Of a stretch of 64,000 bases of DNA, positions 23,152 to 34,829 are shown piece by piece; the stretch's first letter is position 1; each line of letters opens with the position of its first letter. Under the pieces are notes generated by a model, which did no database searches, was not told the DNA's origin, and was given only the letters and a program-made list of their open reading frames with translations. A program made the position numbers and the translations under genes. This DNA comes from Lineus longissimus (Eukaryota; Nemertea; Pilidiophora; Heteronemertea; Lineidae): the NCBI RefSeq assembly GCF_910592395.1, contig NC_088309.1, forward strand, positions 2,606,501-2,670,500, read 5' to 3'.

Positions 23152-26100
23152 CTACGATCTGCTGGCAATGAGATTCACGCAAATGAGATCTAATCAGACA
23201 TCTCAGACAGGCAGCATTCTAACTGTTCATAACACTCTCAGCCAATTAATTATGTATTTACTTTCTTCACAAATTGCCTCAAAATACCCTTAACCACTCA
23301 CGTAAAAAATCACAATAATACGAACATTCCTAGTATTTTGATAATGTCCGTATAGGAAATTGTCTCTACCTATTGTCAAGGTTGGGTATTTGAAGTGGAG
23401 TCTCGTCTTCTGAAGTATCACGACCATTCATATCTTTGCGACAAATTGGACAAGTGCCATGCTGGAAAACAGATAGCAGAAGGTTTCAGCGGTGCATATT
23501 TAGGAGGAAAAACAGCCGACTTGGTTTTAAATGAAAACGTCAGCATAGCTACAGAAATCAGTGGCCCTTAAAATTCCGCGTTTGCCACAAAGAGCCCAAC
23601 AGAGGGGTAACGTGTAATGCGGCCGACTGTTCAAAACCAGTTTGTCACAAACTGGGTCCTTTTGTGGACTTATAAATCACCCACAAAATTCCTGTTAGGG
23701 ATAACATGCCGTGATCATTGTACTTACCCTTTCTAACCAAGGCACAATACAATCGGTATGATAGTAATGTTGGCACGGTAGAAGACGGACCTCTTCTTGT
23801 AAATGGAAGTCTTCCATACAAACTGTACACTGCAAGCGATTCTCTGCAAGGGAGAGACGAAAGTCAATACCAAGGGGTGATTCATGAAAATCATCACAAA
23901 AACAAGTTGATGAATGTGCAAATCAAAGCCATGACCTGCCAAGCCATAGCGACTAAAAAGTATTTTTGACTCACCCACTTGTTCCTTGGTCACTTTTCTG
24001 TGAGGTAAAGAATCTATTTGTTGTTTATTAGCTGGCGGGGCACCAGAGCCTTCTAGTTGATTTAACAGTTGTGATACAATAGCATCTAGACCATCTGCAC
24101 CCCATGCATAGTCACCAGGGTTGCCATGTAATTGAAACATTCCTCTGAAAATAAAAATTGTGACATCTTCAATTTCAATGTTCAGTGAAATCTCCCTAAG
24201 CGGACATCTCTCTTTCTATCAGGGACACAGCATCTGACTCATAATGGTTCTTTCCATTGATTTTGACCTCTGTAATCAGGATACCCTATAACTAAGGACC
24301 ATGGGTGTCCTTAATAGAGGTTCTACTGAAGAAAACATACACAACTTCTAATTTTGCTTGATGTTTACAATTCAGGCATTAGCATCATTCCAACTGTTTT
24401 ATAGTGGTAGCATGAAAATGGCAGCATCAAAATCCCATCCTCAAATCTTGAACAGAAAAGCATGAACCATTACCATTAAGAATGTTAATTCAGACACAAC
24501 TGATTCTAAATGTCAACTGGTTAAGGCCAATCATCATTTTATGATTAGATCAGCTAGAAATGACATTTGAATAGCTACCCGGTTTGCTAGTATTCCAATG
24601 AGTGTACAAGTCTACTTACATAGGCATACCTTCAGCTTGGAATAGCGCACCACCAGCTAATGAGCTTAATAATTGACTAATAATCCTGCAAGACAAGACC
24701 ATCATTGTACACTATATCCACAAGAAATATACATAATCTCCTCTCAAAATTCCATTCTTTTGGAAAAAGTACATTTTCAAAGATGTCTTGGGGGATGAAA
24801 CTGGGGTATTACTTTTTGATACACAATTTCTTTAACCCTCCAGGGCCTGGTTGTTCAAAATAAAAACATTTTCATGGTTTTAGGGGCAGCCTTGTTTTCA
24901 ACCACCAGGCACTGGACTTTTGTTTAGCGTCTGAGTCAATCAACGTGTAAACTCCTCATGAGCAACTTTGAAAGAGACACAATACACATGTATAGAACAT
25001 GTCAGGTTAGAACATGTCAGGCTGAAATGAAGGTAGCACTCACCCCTCAATAGCAGGATGGCGATCTGGTCTACTAGATGTGAAACGTCGTGCTGTTATC
25101 CTTGGCTGCCTCTGGCCCACACTGACTTGACTGAGGAGTGGATGACGTCGCTGACCTGGTAATCGGGGCGGCCTGGATTCTTCTTCTTCTGTCAGTCTGT
25201 TACTATCAGGCTCGACCTGCGTGGGTAAGTGGACCCCATCTGTAGGAGAGTGGAGGCCTTCTTCGTTTGTCTGCAGTTGAAAACTATCGGCAAATGTCCG
25301 CTCCCATAACTGAAACAAGGCATTTGAGAAAAGTGCTAATCATAGTTCTGAGTCTAAAAAAAGAAATTTCAACTCAAGTGTTTGTGGGTACGTACATTTG
25401 TATATGCATGGCATCAACTTTGAGATTGTACAGTACATTCTGATTTGGTTATCAATTATCTACCGTAAATAAATCAAATCATGCAGGCATCACGGTCGAT
25501 ATTTGGGTCTTTGCCGTACTGTGTTTCATTAAACAGGGCACAATTACTCACTTCCTCAAACTGAGCAGCTGGGTCCATCATCATCATGGGGGTTTCATTG
25601 TTGTCAGTATGTTGATCCTCCAACAATGAACTGTAAACCAAATGAACAGTTCAATGATAAAAAGAAAAATGGTTTTCAAGGAATTGTGTTGTTTTACACA
25701 TCTTGAGTTTGATATAAAATGACCAATTATATATTCAGATGCAGGTAGGTTCAGACAAAAACTTCACACATCTTTTCGGTGTCCTCGGGCAAAGTGTTGC
25801 CAATCGCTCAACCCACTATACTGATATCCAAGAGACTCAACTTACCCCCCTGACATCTCCTCTATAAACCCACTATCACACCTTGGACATGTGTAGTCCT
25901 GAAAAGATAAAAGAACAGAGATTGATCAGACAATTATAGACTTGATAATGGATTTCCTCCTACACTTATCATGAAAATGAAGCACAGGTGAACTGCCTTT
26001 CAAAATGAGGCTCACTGAATGTTTGGTTTTGGTGTGTGACCTCGCCAACTCTTCATCAGAATTGGTGTGCAAGTGAGAGAAAAAAAAGAATTAGAAGCCA

Positions 26101-28978
26101 GCAGCATAGTGTCCATCATACCATGCCAATAAAGGTGTGGAAGAATTGGTCCATCTTCTGTCAGAATCCAACAAATCAATGTAATGAAACGAAAAATTGG
26201 CACAAAATTTGAAATCTCAAGAAATCGTGACACGCCAGCCTACGATACTAATCAGATGCAACAAGTGCTGCAGACTGATACTGTCACAATAATCATCAAC
26301 ATTATATAACTCGTCAGTAAGAGAACTTAATGGATTCTTTTGACGGGATTGTTGGAGAATGAACTAGAAACTCTGTATCAATAGAATGATGAAAGCTTGC
26401 ATTCTAAATCATTGATTGTGATAACTTCGATCCATGATAATCATTATAATTGTCGATTCTTTTCAAAGAGAATGAAATGATACCCAAGGCGTATGTTTAC
26501 ACCAGGAAAAAAGTATTAACGCCCACAGGCTACAAGTCGTTTCTGGTATGATATGATAACCCTGCTACTGAGCACCAACCCCCTCAACTCTCGACTGATC
26601 TAGAATGTAAACAAAGGTTTTAGAAGCTGCAAATAGTTGTGAGGTTTTTAAATACCACTTTGGCAGAATATCACCAGAACAAACTTCTACATTCTAGATG
26701 TTTCTTGAGTGCATGTAGCTTTGAATTCAACCATATAGACTATTCTTATCCACTGGATTATTTGTTTTGGTAACAGTTTTATAGACTGTATTCTACTCAG
26801 TAAAATATCAACCGAGGTCTGTAATACAATGTATGATAGTAAAGATTTCGTATATGAAAATTTATAAAGACATGAATTTCAAGACCGACTCCATATCAGG
26901 CAGAATCAAAAATCGCTTTTCCACACAACAAAGTTAGTGATTGTAGTTTTTTGCCCCCGCTTGCCATAACTGATATGGATGTGTGGGCTTGGACAACTAG
27001 CCGATGTGGGACTTTGGGCAAACTACATGTATAACTTCACATGTACCTAATGGCTGTGCTTGATATGATACTTCTAATAGCCCTTTAAATCAAGTCAGGG
27101 AAGATAAAGCTATCTTTGAAATAAAAAAAAAGGTGAGATCTCTCATGGATAACTTGGCAATTAAATATAGCTTGAACTTGAAAGACAATAAAAGGTGGTA
27201 AATTATATAATCAATAAATTGACTGACACCACAAGCCAATGAACCTAAGAAGAGTTTCAGTCAGTTACATGAATCAAAAAAAAAGTCTATTATTATGTTT
27301 TTCATACAATTCCAATCAATTATTACTTGATGAATGATTCTTCATTCGATAAAAGTGACAGGAATATGAGGTACATGCACAAGTGGAGTACATCTTCACA
27401 CAATTTGAAGGTGTTACCATGGTTTGATTTTGTATTACAAATATGTGTAGTAATAAGAACAGCTCAACAAAAAACCCAAAACTAAACCCACACAAAATTT
27501 TAAAGCAACTTTGCAGTCCTTAAAACTATGTATGACAAAATCATTCGTCAATACGCAGAGGATGAATTCGATGTTTCCAATGCAAACAGACTCGCAACGG
27601 ACAAAATTATCTCTTTGAGAACAATAAAGGTTAAGCCTGGGGCTCATTCCCCACTGTCAGTTTCATCATCCATGACTTGGAAAGGTTTTTTTGATAACAT
27701 GGAATGTTCTAGTGGCTTGTACTAGATCAATATCTCCAATGATATATCCAACCTTATTGCACTGATTAATGAGTCTTCTTTTCTATCCTGAGCCTGGAAT
27801 CTTCTTGTGCCAATATATTACAGGTTAGCCAAAATGAAATGTCTTTTGATGTAGTTGATGATACAAATACCGTTCCTTCTTGCATTTTTTTCAAAATTTT
27901 ATGAGGACTTTTCCGTCCTTTAAATTTGCTGAATTCCTTTTTTATCTAAGATGATAAGTAAATCAGCCATGTATTGTAAGGCTTAGTATGAACTAGGGAT
28001 CAAAATGGGAGCCTGCTTAAAAGCAAGCAGAGAATTCTCAAGACTCATCATGAATAGCTCAACTTTATACATCAATGTCAGATAAAAACTGCCTCAAGTC
28101 AAATTGTTCTCACTTTTTGCTTTATTGATGACAAACCAATTAATTCAAAATCAATAACAATTAAAAACTACGTATCAGTTGGTAGGTGGTCACTGCAATT
28201 CCTACTTTTTGATGACCTCAGATTCAAATGCTTTCTATTATTACAGTTGGATGAATCCAGAGCAATGTGCAGTTTATTTTCAATTAATTTTAACATTCCC
28301 CCCCCCCCCCACCCCAAATGTCATACACGACTTAAGTCTATACTCCTTGATGTTTTGTCTGCATCATTTGGGGCTCTGGAGACTCGGTCAGACTACACGT
28401 CAATAACAGGATGGGACATAACAAAGACAAATTCCCAAGAGTGACTGGTTTGAGTCGATCGACTCAACTGTCCTCAACTGTTGTTGCCAAAAAAATTGGA
28501 AAAATAACAGTACACAAGATTCAAGACGAAGCAAGACTGACCACAAGACGTCATTATGAATTAATGGCACACTGATTGCTGAATGACTGATCATCGCTCA
28601 TCACTGAAGGCAGCCTGCTGGCTCTGCAGCAATGCCAAATGGGCCTTGCCCTCGGCACATCTGGCATGCATGTCATGTCGGCCTGCTCTGTCTCTGGCTT
28701 GTGACACTATCACAGTGTATGTTTATGTACATGTGTCATGTGTGTGTACAAAATGTATACACAGTAAGTATGTAGGAAGTGAAAATGAAGGGCGACGAAA
28801 ATCAGGAGATTTCTGGGGCGAATACTATATACACCTGTGACACACGAAAAAAGACAAAAAGCTTTACACATAGAGTAGACTCTCGTCTGTAAGTACATAC
28901 TGGTAAATCAGGATTGATCTCAACAGAACACTGGTGGCAAAAGAATCTTTGAGGCCTATCGACTGCAGCCTCGGCCAT
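23152..28978 (-). CDS. RNF126: RNF115/RNF126-type E3 ubiquitin-protein ligase, complete
   Basis: Transfers ubiquitin from E2 to client proteins; the vertebrate relatives act in cytosol and nucleus, including BAG6-linked quality control. Nine exons on -: 28978-28901, 25898-25846, 25630-25552, 25309-25044, 24685-24620, 24144-23975, 23843-23728, 23461-23370, 23158-23152, giving 308 residues, near the 311 of human RNF126. Order: N-terminal zinc ribbon with CHQC at 14-17 and CPRC at 30-33, split by intron 1; an Arg/Pro-rich low-complexity middle; the family segment DYAWGADGLDAI; then RING-H2 (Cys 243, 246, 261, His 263, 266, Cys 269, 280, 283, complete C3H2C3), split between exons 7 and 8. The last exon supplies only Ser and stop after ag|ATCG, so the exact C-terminus is less sure. 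RNF115 and RNF126 arose by vertebrate duplication, so this is likely the single ancestral form. Confidence 0.93.
24183..24328. mobile_element. MITE-like element in an RNF126-like intron
   Basis: About 146 bp between exons 5 and 6. The left end is CAGTGAAATCTCCCTAAG; the right end, read as complement, is CAGTAGAACCTCTATTAAGG, an imperfect terminal inverted repeat with a shared GGACA just inside. No coding capacity. It looks unlike the element in the myosin-IX introns. Confidence 0.6.
25899..28900 (-). other. First intron of the RNF126-like gene
   Basis: Three kilobases between the two halves of the zinc ribbon. AT-rich with no recognisable exon or RNA gene. A homopolymer of 13 C lies at 28298-28310. 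Short TG-rich sequence occurs near 28715-28760. Confidence 0.6.
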
Positions 28979-29348
28979 TTTATGTCCATGATCTGTAATC
29001 GAACGAGATTGGGAAAATTGCGAGAAATTGCGAGAAAATTTTAGTGTAACAAAATTGATATATTCCAAAATGTACACGTTATTTCGTTATTAGAGAAACT
29101 TGTTTGTAGTTGATAATATATTTCAGGTAATGATAACAAGTTATATCTGATGCAAAAAATATTTTATTATATCAAATGATATTTTCAAATCTGTTGCGAA
29201 AGCAATATTTTGCAAACATTTTATAAACTTCCGGTTTTCTTGGATTCCAAATTTTTATTTTTCTTCAAAAATTGCTCAACAAATATACCTTCGTTTTCGT
29301 CATTTGGTTCAGAGATGGTTTAGGTCAATACAAGGATCGTTTGCCACC
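28979..29348. promoter_or_regulatory. Divergent promoter shared by the RNF126-like and ARL15 genes
   Basis: Only 370 bp separates the two start codons, which face away from each other, so both 5' UTRs and core promoters must lie here unless distant 5' exons exist. No TATA box is well placed. ACTTCCGG at 29228-29235 is a good ETS-family site, typical of TATA-less divergent housekeeping promoters. The rest is AT-rich. Transcription starts cannot be placed from sequence. Confidence 0.6.
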
Positions 29349-31263
29349 ATGACCGAACGTTTGAGTTACTGCTGTGGCATTTGCACAGGTGTTTTTCGCA
29401 TCGGTTGTTACACGGTAAATCATGTCAAAAAGTTCACTGATCACACATCAATGAAGTGTATACTTGTAGGCCCTAGGCCTAGTAAACTAAAGTAGAGTTA
29501 TCCAGACAGGTGGCTGGGATATTCAACAAAACTGTTAAAGAAGAGACCTACCCCACATGATGCCAACAGTGGAATTGTAAATCTCCGAATGAGTGGGTCT
29601 GTACTGTCTTTCTTTAGGACTTGGTTTTTTGGTCCTTTGTATTTGTTAGGACGTTAGGCAGGATCGTTGTGACACTTGTCTTCAGACTGTTGTTTTGATG
29701 GACAGGCTTAAGTTTAAGATGTTAGTGACACTGTATCTTTCTTGCAGATTTACAGAAAAATATGTTGTAAACCACCTCCACCGCCAAAGCCCGAGTTTGC
29801 TGTCATCTGTATTGGACTGACGAAAGCTGGGAAAAGCACTTTACTTGCCCTTCTGGCTGGAGAAAGTACAGAAGTTGAGCCAACTAAAGGTATACTTCAC
29901 CCATGCTTACAACTTTGTGGGCTCTACATGTAGGGGCTATATTGATGCCTGACGTCTGACTCAGTCAGAGAGAGACTGAGTTCATGATGCAGCAAAAGTG
30001 TTTCATTGTGCCTGTAGTGTCAGCCAAAAGAAAACGTCTTTTTACAGTTGCTATATTTGTAATACCAAGAACAAAATGATTTAAATTTGATCATGACTTA
30101 ACAGATAAATACATTATCCTTTTAGAAATGTGTCAGAAAACAGTCTCATTTTGTGCCAAACAACAGTTTGATTTTCCAAGTTGCAAGCATTGTTTTTCTA
30201 TACCTTTTACCTTTTGTATTTCACACTCTAGGATTTAGTATCAAAGCACTGCAGTTTTCTGACTGCATCATCAATGTGAAGGAGATTGGAGGTGAGCTGT
30301 TACACGTAGATGTGTAATATTGTGAATTAGTGTTCTGCGATATAAAGCTCACGGTATCAAATCACTGAAAATAATATCAAATTAACAGATGAAGATTCCA
30401 CATCTTCGGATTGATTCCAAGAGAACTATTTTAGCCAATACACTTTCCCACCTGCGCAACCTCATCACAATCATCATTTGGTCTGATAATTCAATATGGC
30501 GACGATGATTGGCATAGGAGGGACTATGTTCCCATATCCTGTCCCATAGTAGACCCTCTGCTTGCGATGCTTAGAGTAGTAGATTGCGTTATATGTGTTA
30601 CTTGTCACAGGTTGCACTATTCTAAGACTCCTCTCTATTACCCAAAGGTGCTGATAATGTCCGTCCATACTGGCATCATTACTATCACGGTGCCCAAGGT
30701 GTCATATTCGTACTTGATAGCTCAAGTTCTGATGAAGATCTCCAGAAGGTTGAATCAGAGCTGAGTAATGCCTTGGTGAATCCACAATTGAGGAATGTCC
30801 CATGTCTGATTCTGGCCACGTATCAAGATGTACCTGGAGCTAAAACTGGTGAACAGGTCAGTGTTGTATTCTTTCAGTACTTTCTAGTCTTGTAAGTGAT
30901 CCTAGTTGTAGTCATAGAGGGGCCGTTGAGGGATCATGGTCACTGCATGTGACCACCTGATTGGTACAGAGTCAGCTTGTGTGCTGAAAACACACACTAT
31001 TTCATTCTTTGAGGGCTAAAAAGATTTGCAGTTTGGTATTCTAAAATCCTTTAATGACATAGAATCTGATTCTGATTTTCACTTTATTTCAGCTGACAGA
31101 TGTCCTGGAGCTGAATAAGAACTGTGATGGTCGGCAGTGGCATCTGCAGATGTGCAGCAAGGCTGACACCAAGAGTGTACGTGCAGGCTTCATGCAGTTC
31201 AATCAGCTGTTACTTGGACCAAGCCCTGACCGGGAGGCTGCAGGGGACTACAATAGACTCTAG
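29349..31263 (+). CDS. ARL15: ADP-ribosylation factor-like GTPase ARL15, complete
   Basis: A small GTPase of the ARF family; vertebrate ARL15 sits at Golgi and other membranes and is tied to magnesium transport by CNNM proteins and to lipid metabolism. Exons: 29349-29414, 29748-29889, 30232-30291, 30648-30856, 31093-31263 (TAG), 215 residues against 204 in human. The start has a strong context (GCCACCATGA). The N-terminus is Cys-rich, suiting lipid anchoring, with a Cys-Cys-Lys-polyproline stretch at 28-35. P-loop GLTKAGKST at 45-53. The ARL15 segment GFSIKALQF at 70-78 covers switch I. G3 is KEIGG, not the usual WDxGG, as in ARL15 generally. ADNVRPYW and QGVIFVLDSS follow. The base-recognition motif reads TYQD where human has NHQD. 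Ends in a short acidic-aromatic tail. Confidence 0.95.
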
Positions 31264-31585
31264 GCTTAGGTTATGTAACCATGCTGTAGTGTACAGCAGG
31301 GTAAATCTAACAAATCTGTGACTTGGAAAGATTTCAACAGGGTCAGTTTGGACGTCAAGGTTATTTCTAGATGTTATACATGGTAGATCAGGTTTTTCAT
31401 GCTCCAACTTCGTATATAAAATATCGCTTGAAATATCGAGAGGCGGAGTATATTGAAAATCACTGGTTATGTCAGGATGATGGTAGATTAGATATGCAAA
31501 ATTGTTGTTCCTGTGCAACTGCTTTGCCTCCATATACATGTACAGTGTACATATGGAGCAGTTATCTGGACAAAATTTAAATAAA
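31264..31585 (+). terminator. ARL15 3' UTR with polyadenylation signal
   Basis: About 320 bp after the stop ends at AATAAA (31580-31585), the first signal after the gene. It carries ATATCGAGAGGCGGAGTAT (near 31433), repeated inside the esterase intron near 56140. Confidence 0.55.
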
Positions 31586-32376
31586 CAAAAACTTTTTACA
31601 ATATTCTAGAAATCATTCAGTTATGTGGCAGTAATTTTCAGATTTATTTAGTTGCAAACATGTGTAGTTGTTGCTTGCAATGCTTGCCAAGTCCAACAGT
31701 TCTTTGTCAGATATTGTAACAAGCACTTAAAGTGTTCAGGAATTTGTCTCAAAGGTCAGGCTGCTGAATTGCTCTTTCAAAGCAGTTATCAAAACAATAC
31801 AAACTGCCAAAATTAAGTTTATGTTATATGGGCACATGATCTGTCACTTTAGTTTTAAATCCTGCACTTTTTGCATCATTTGGAAAACTGATGCTAGTTC
31901 TGTATATTGTCAATAGAGAACACTACTCCCACCAATTTGTTATTGCCTGGGGCCCCTGTTAATTCTTGAGTACAGGGCTACACAAATGCTTGGTCCAGGC
32001 ATGGTCTTTAGAGTTATTTATTCCAGATTAGGTGCATTTTGTACCAGCCATAACCAGTGTTATTTTGGATTTTAGAAGCAGTATGTTTTTAATGGAAAAA
32101 AAACTTGAACAGGACGATGTGAAAATCAAATCATAGCTTTCTGTAGATATTTTTATATTATACTTCTGTATATTTGTTGCATTGTTTTGGGTTAATTATG
32201 TGTTAATCTTTGGTACAACTTATCAAGTCATTCTCATGAAGGTGGGTGCCCGTTTGACCCAGACCGCTCGTTAAAATATGTTCGCTCTTCGCTTCACATA
32301 TCATCAGTTAGTTCAGGGAAGACATTGCCGGTTATGAAACTTGTGATTGGTTGCTGTTGCTGCCCAAGTCATTCCT
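31586..32376. other. Intergenic sequence
   Basis: AT-rich single-copy-looking sequence between the ARL15 polyadenylation signal and the 22-bp minisatellite. No exon, RNA gene or repeat is recognised. Confidence 0.6.
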
Positions 32377-32820
32377 GAGATTCCTCTAAGCAAGGTTGTA
32401 GATTCCTCCAAGCAAGGTTGGAGATTCCTCTCGGCTAGGTTGGAGATTCCTCCAAGCAAGGTTGGAGATTCCTCCAAGCAAGGTTGGAGATTCCTCCAAG
32501 CAAGGTTGGAGATTCCTCCAAGCAAGGTTGGAGATTCCTCCAAGCAAGGTTGGAGATTCCTCTCGGCTAGGTTGGAGATTCCTCCAAGCAAGGTTGGAGA
32601 TTCCTCTAGGCTAGGTTGGAGATTCCTCCAAGCAAGGTTGGAGATTCCTCTCGGCTAGGTTGGAGATTCCTCCAAGCAAGGTTGAAGATTCCTCCAAGCA
32701 AAGGTTGGAGATTCTCCAAGCAAGGTTGGAGACTCCTCAAAGCTAGGTTTGAGAATGATTTCTCCGAGCAAGGTTGGAGGTAGGTTAAAGCTAGGTTTGA
32801 GAATGATTTCTCCAAGCAAG
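32377..32820. repeat. 22-bp minisatellite
   Basis: Tandem copies of GGTTGGAGATTCCTCCAAGC plus AA. About 15 regular copies to about 32700, then several longer degenerate ones. Two unit types alternate: one with CCAAGCAAGG and one with CTCGGCTAGG, the second interspersed at irregular intervals. GGAGATTCCTCC has partial dyad symmetry. Open frames on both strands are by-products of the period and have no family similarity. Confidence 0.95.
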
Positions 32821-33234
32821 AATGAACAAAGAAGGTGGTACAAAGGCAACATCAGCTCCAATCTCAGTTGGCAGTTGGCAGTTTTGTCCCTCTTACTTGT
32901 ATAGCAAAATGTGACCGTACACGGTTGAGAACCCTAAGTGAACGAATATAATTATTGTAGTCAACGAATCTATTTTGTAAATCATAGTCTTCTAATTTAT
33001 TGTCACTTCACTGAAGATTTGTAATAAAATACTTCATAGTTACACAAAAAGCTTGGTTAGATTGTATGTCTGTCCTAGTTGCATTCAATTGCATTGCGCT
33101 GAGGTTAGGTGCTAGGAATCCTGGTCCAGTGCAAGGCCTGTGCATCTTCAACCCATTTCTGTTCTCCCCTGGATCAATCATCTGGCCAGACACTGGTGAT
33201 CTGGTCATGGTCTGATCTCTGTTAAGGAACACCT

Positions 33235-33358
33235 CCCGTCATCTCTTTGGAGGACATCTCTTGTCTGTCTGTGGAGGATATCTCTTGTCTGTCCGAGGAA
33301 GACATCTCTTGTCTGTCTGTGGAGGACATCTCTTGTTAAGTCTGAGGAGGACATCAAG
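33235..33358. repeat. 24-bp minisatellite
   Basis: About four and a half copies of GAGGACATCTCTTGTCTGTC followed by TGTG or CGAG. Because 24 is a multiple of three, one minus-strand frame stays open through it, but the peptide is only the repeat. Confidence 0.85.
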
Positions 33359-34763
33359 GACGAAACAAGACAACTCATGTCACATCCTCCCAATCAGACC
33401 TTTTTCCCAGACATCCGCGCGGCGTCAGGGTTTCCACGAAAGAACCTAAATCTTTAATATCCTTTCAGTCCGGGGCGGCGCCTTTGTTGTCCTGTCGGCT
33501 CGGTTGCAACATGTTTATGATAACATGACTCCAACAAGCGGACAATAGAGTGACTTTGTGGACAATCGCCTTTCTTATAACTTGTTCCAAATAGCGGTAT
33601 ATGTTTACTATATAATCAAAAATGGGTGTTTTACTATCAAGAAAAACTAGGCTGATTGCAGAAGAAACGCCTTGGTAAATGGTGTAATGTTGTTTCTATC
33701 CAAAGACAAAGGCACAACGTTTTCTCTGGACTTTTTCGGCATTCACGAAAATCTGAATTCTGATTGTGTCCTGGTGGATTGTGCCTCTTAGTCTGCGACG
33801 GAGTGTAAGTTCCGAATGGTTGGTTTTATGTCCGATTCGAAATCTCCCCATCTGATACAAGTTTTTGGCACGGACGTGTTCTGAGCTAAACGCGTTGTAA
33901 GGTAAAGATACCATGGCTCATATTCTCATCTCATTTACGACTAACCGCCAGGGATTATAAAAGTCTCTCAATCTGGATTTTTGTGACTCGTACGTAGTTT
34001 ATACTCGGTAAGTTTTCCATTATCATATCGAAAAAAATACTGGTATCAGGTACATACATGTATATTCCATGACTCAGGCTTATATATTTCGGAGGGGCTT
34101 CCCGAATATCCTTCCAATTCCAAGTGCACGACTCCTATTTTGACCCCAAAGTGTTACAAGCGCTACGCCATTTCGGGTCCGTCTTCGGAAAGACATTTGG
34201 AAAACGGATTAAAAAACTGAATCTCAGGATGCAGCGCAGGCGAAATCTATGCACTCCTGGCGCAGTGGAATAGCCCTCCCCCGAAAGCACAAAACTGATA
34301 AGGTATGAATAGGATAACGAACCTATAGAGTGCGTCGGGAGTCCAGCCGCGCCTGGGTGGAGCAACGGAGTTATCCAGCACGGGTGTTCCCCATTCGCAT
34401 GAAAAATGGACTATCATGCTATTGGCGAAGTGGCACCAAGAAACATCGGATCAAACATCGCATCCTCTAGTTGACCATGAGGCTATGTTTAATGGGGAGA
34501 CCATGTTTGCTTTGTGTTAGCTTCGTGGTCAGAGTATTTTCTCAAAAAACCTTTGTTGAATATCGTTAACCTGAACAAGCCCTTGACTTCCGGAAAGTTG
34601 ATTAAAACACAACAGTAAGGGCTATTGACTTTCACAGAGCCGTGCATTTTGAAGTATCCGCCTTTGTTACCTTGTTAAAGGGACACCGAGTTGAGTCGGA
34701 TCTGCCAGACAAATAATGTGACTTTTATTGGCGGATCCTAATACGGTGGAATTCAGGGTGATT

Positions 34764-34829
34764 CACTCCTGTCACTGGCGGTGTCCCCATATCACAGTGT
34801 ACCAGGTTCGAGTCCTGGGGAGGTGACCG
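34764..34829 (+). repeat. tRNA-like fragment
   Basis: A perfect T-arm is present: CCAGG, loop TTCGAGT, CCTGG (34802-34818), overlapping a perfect B-box (GGTTCGAGTCC). TCACTCC upstream can pair with GGAGGTGA downstream as an acceptor-like stem. The D and anticodon arms do not form properly and the A-box is poor. It is a tRNA pseudogene or the head of an old SINE. Confidence 0.4.

Noticed and set aside
32313-32861. Leucine-rich-looking repeat peptides on both strands
   Set aside because: Translation of a 22-bp minisatellite; the period is not a multiple of three, so the frame rotates, and both strands are open alike.
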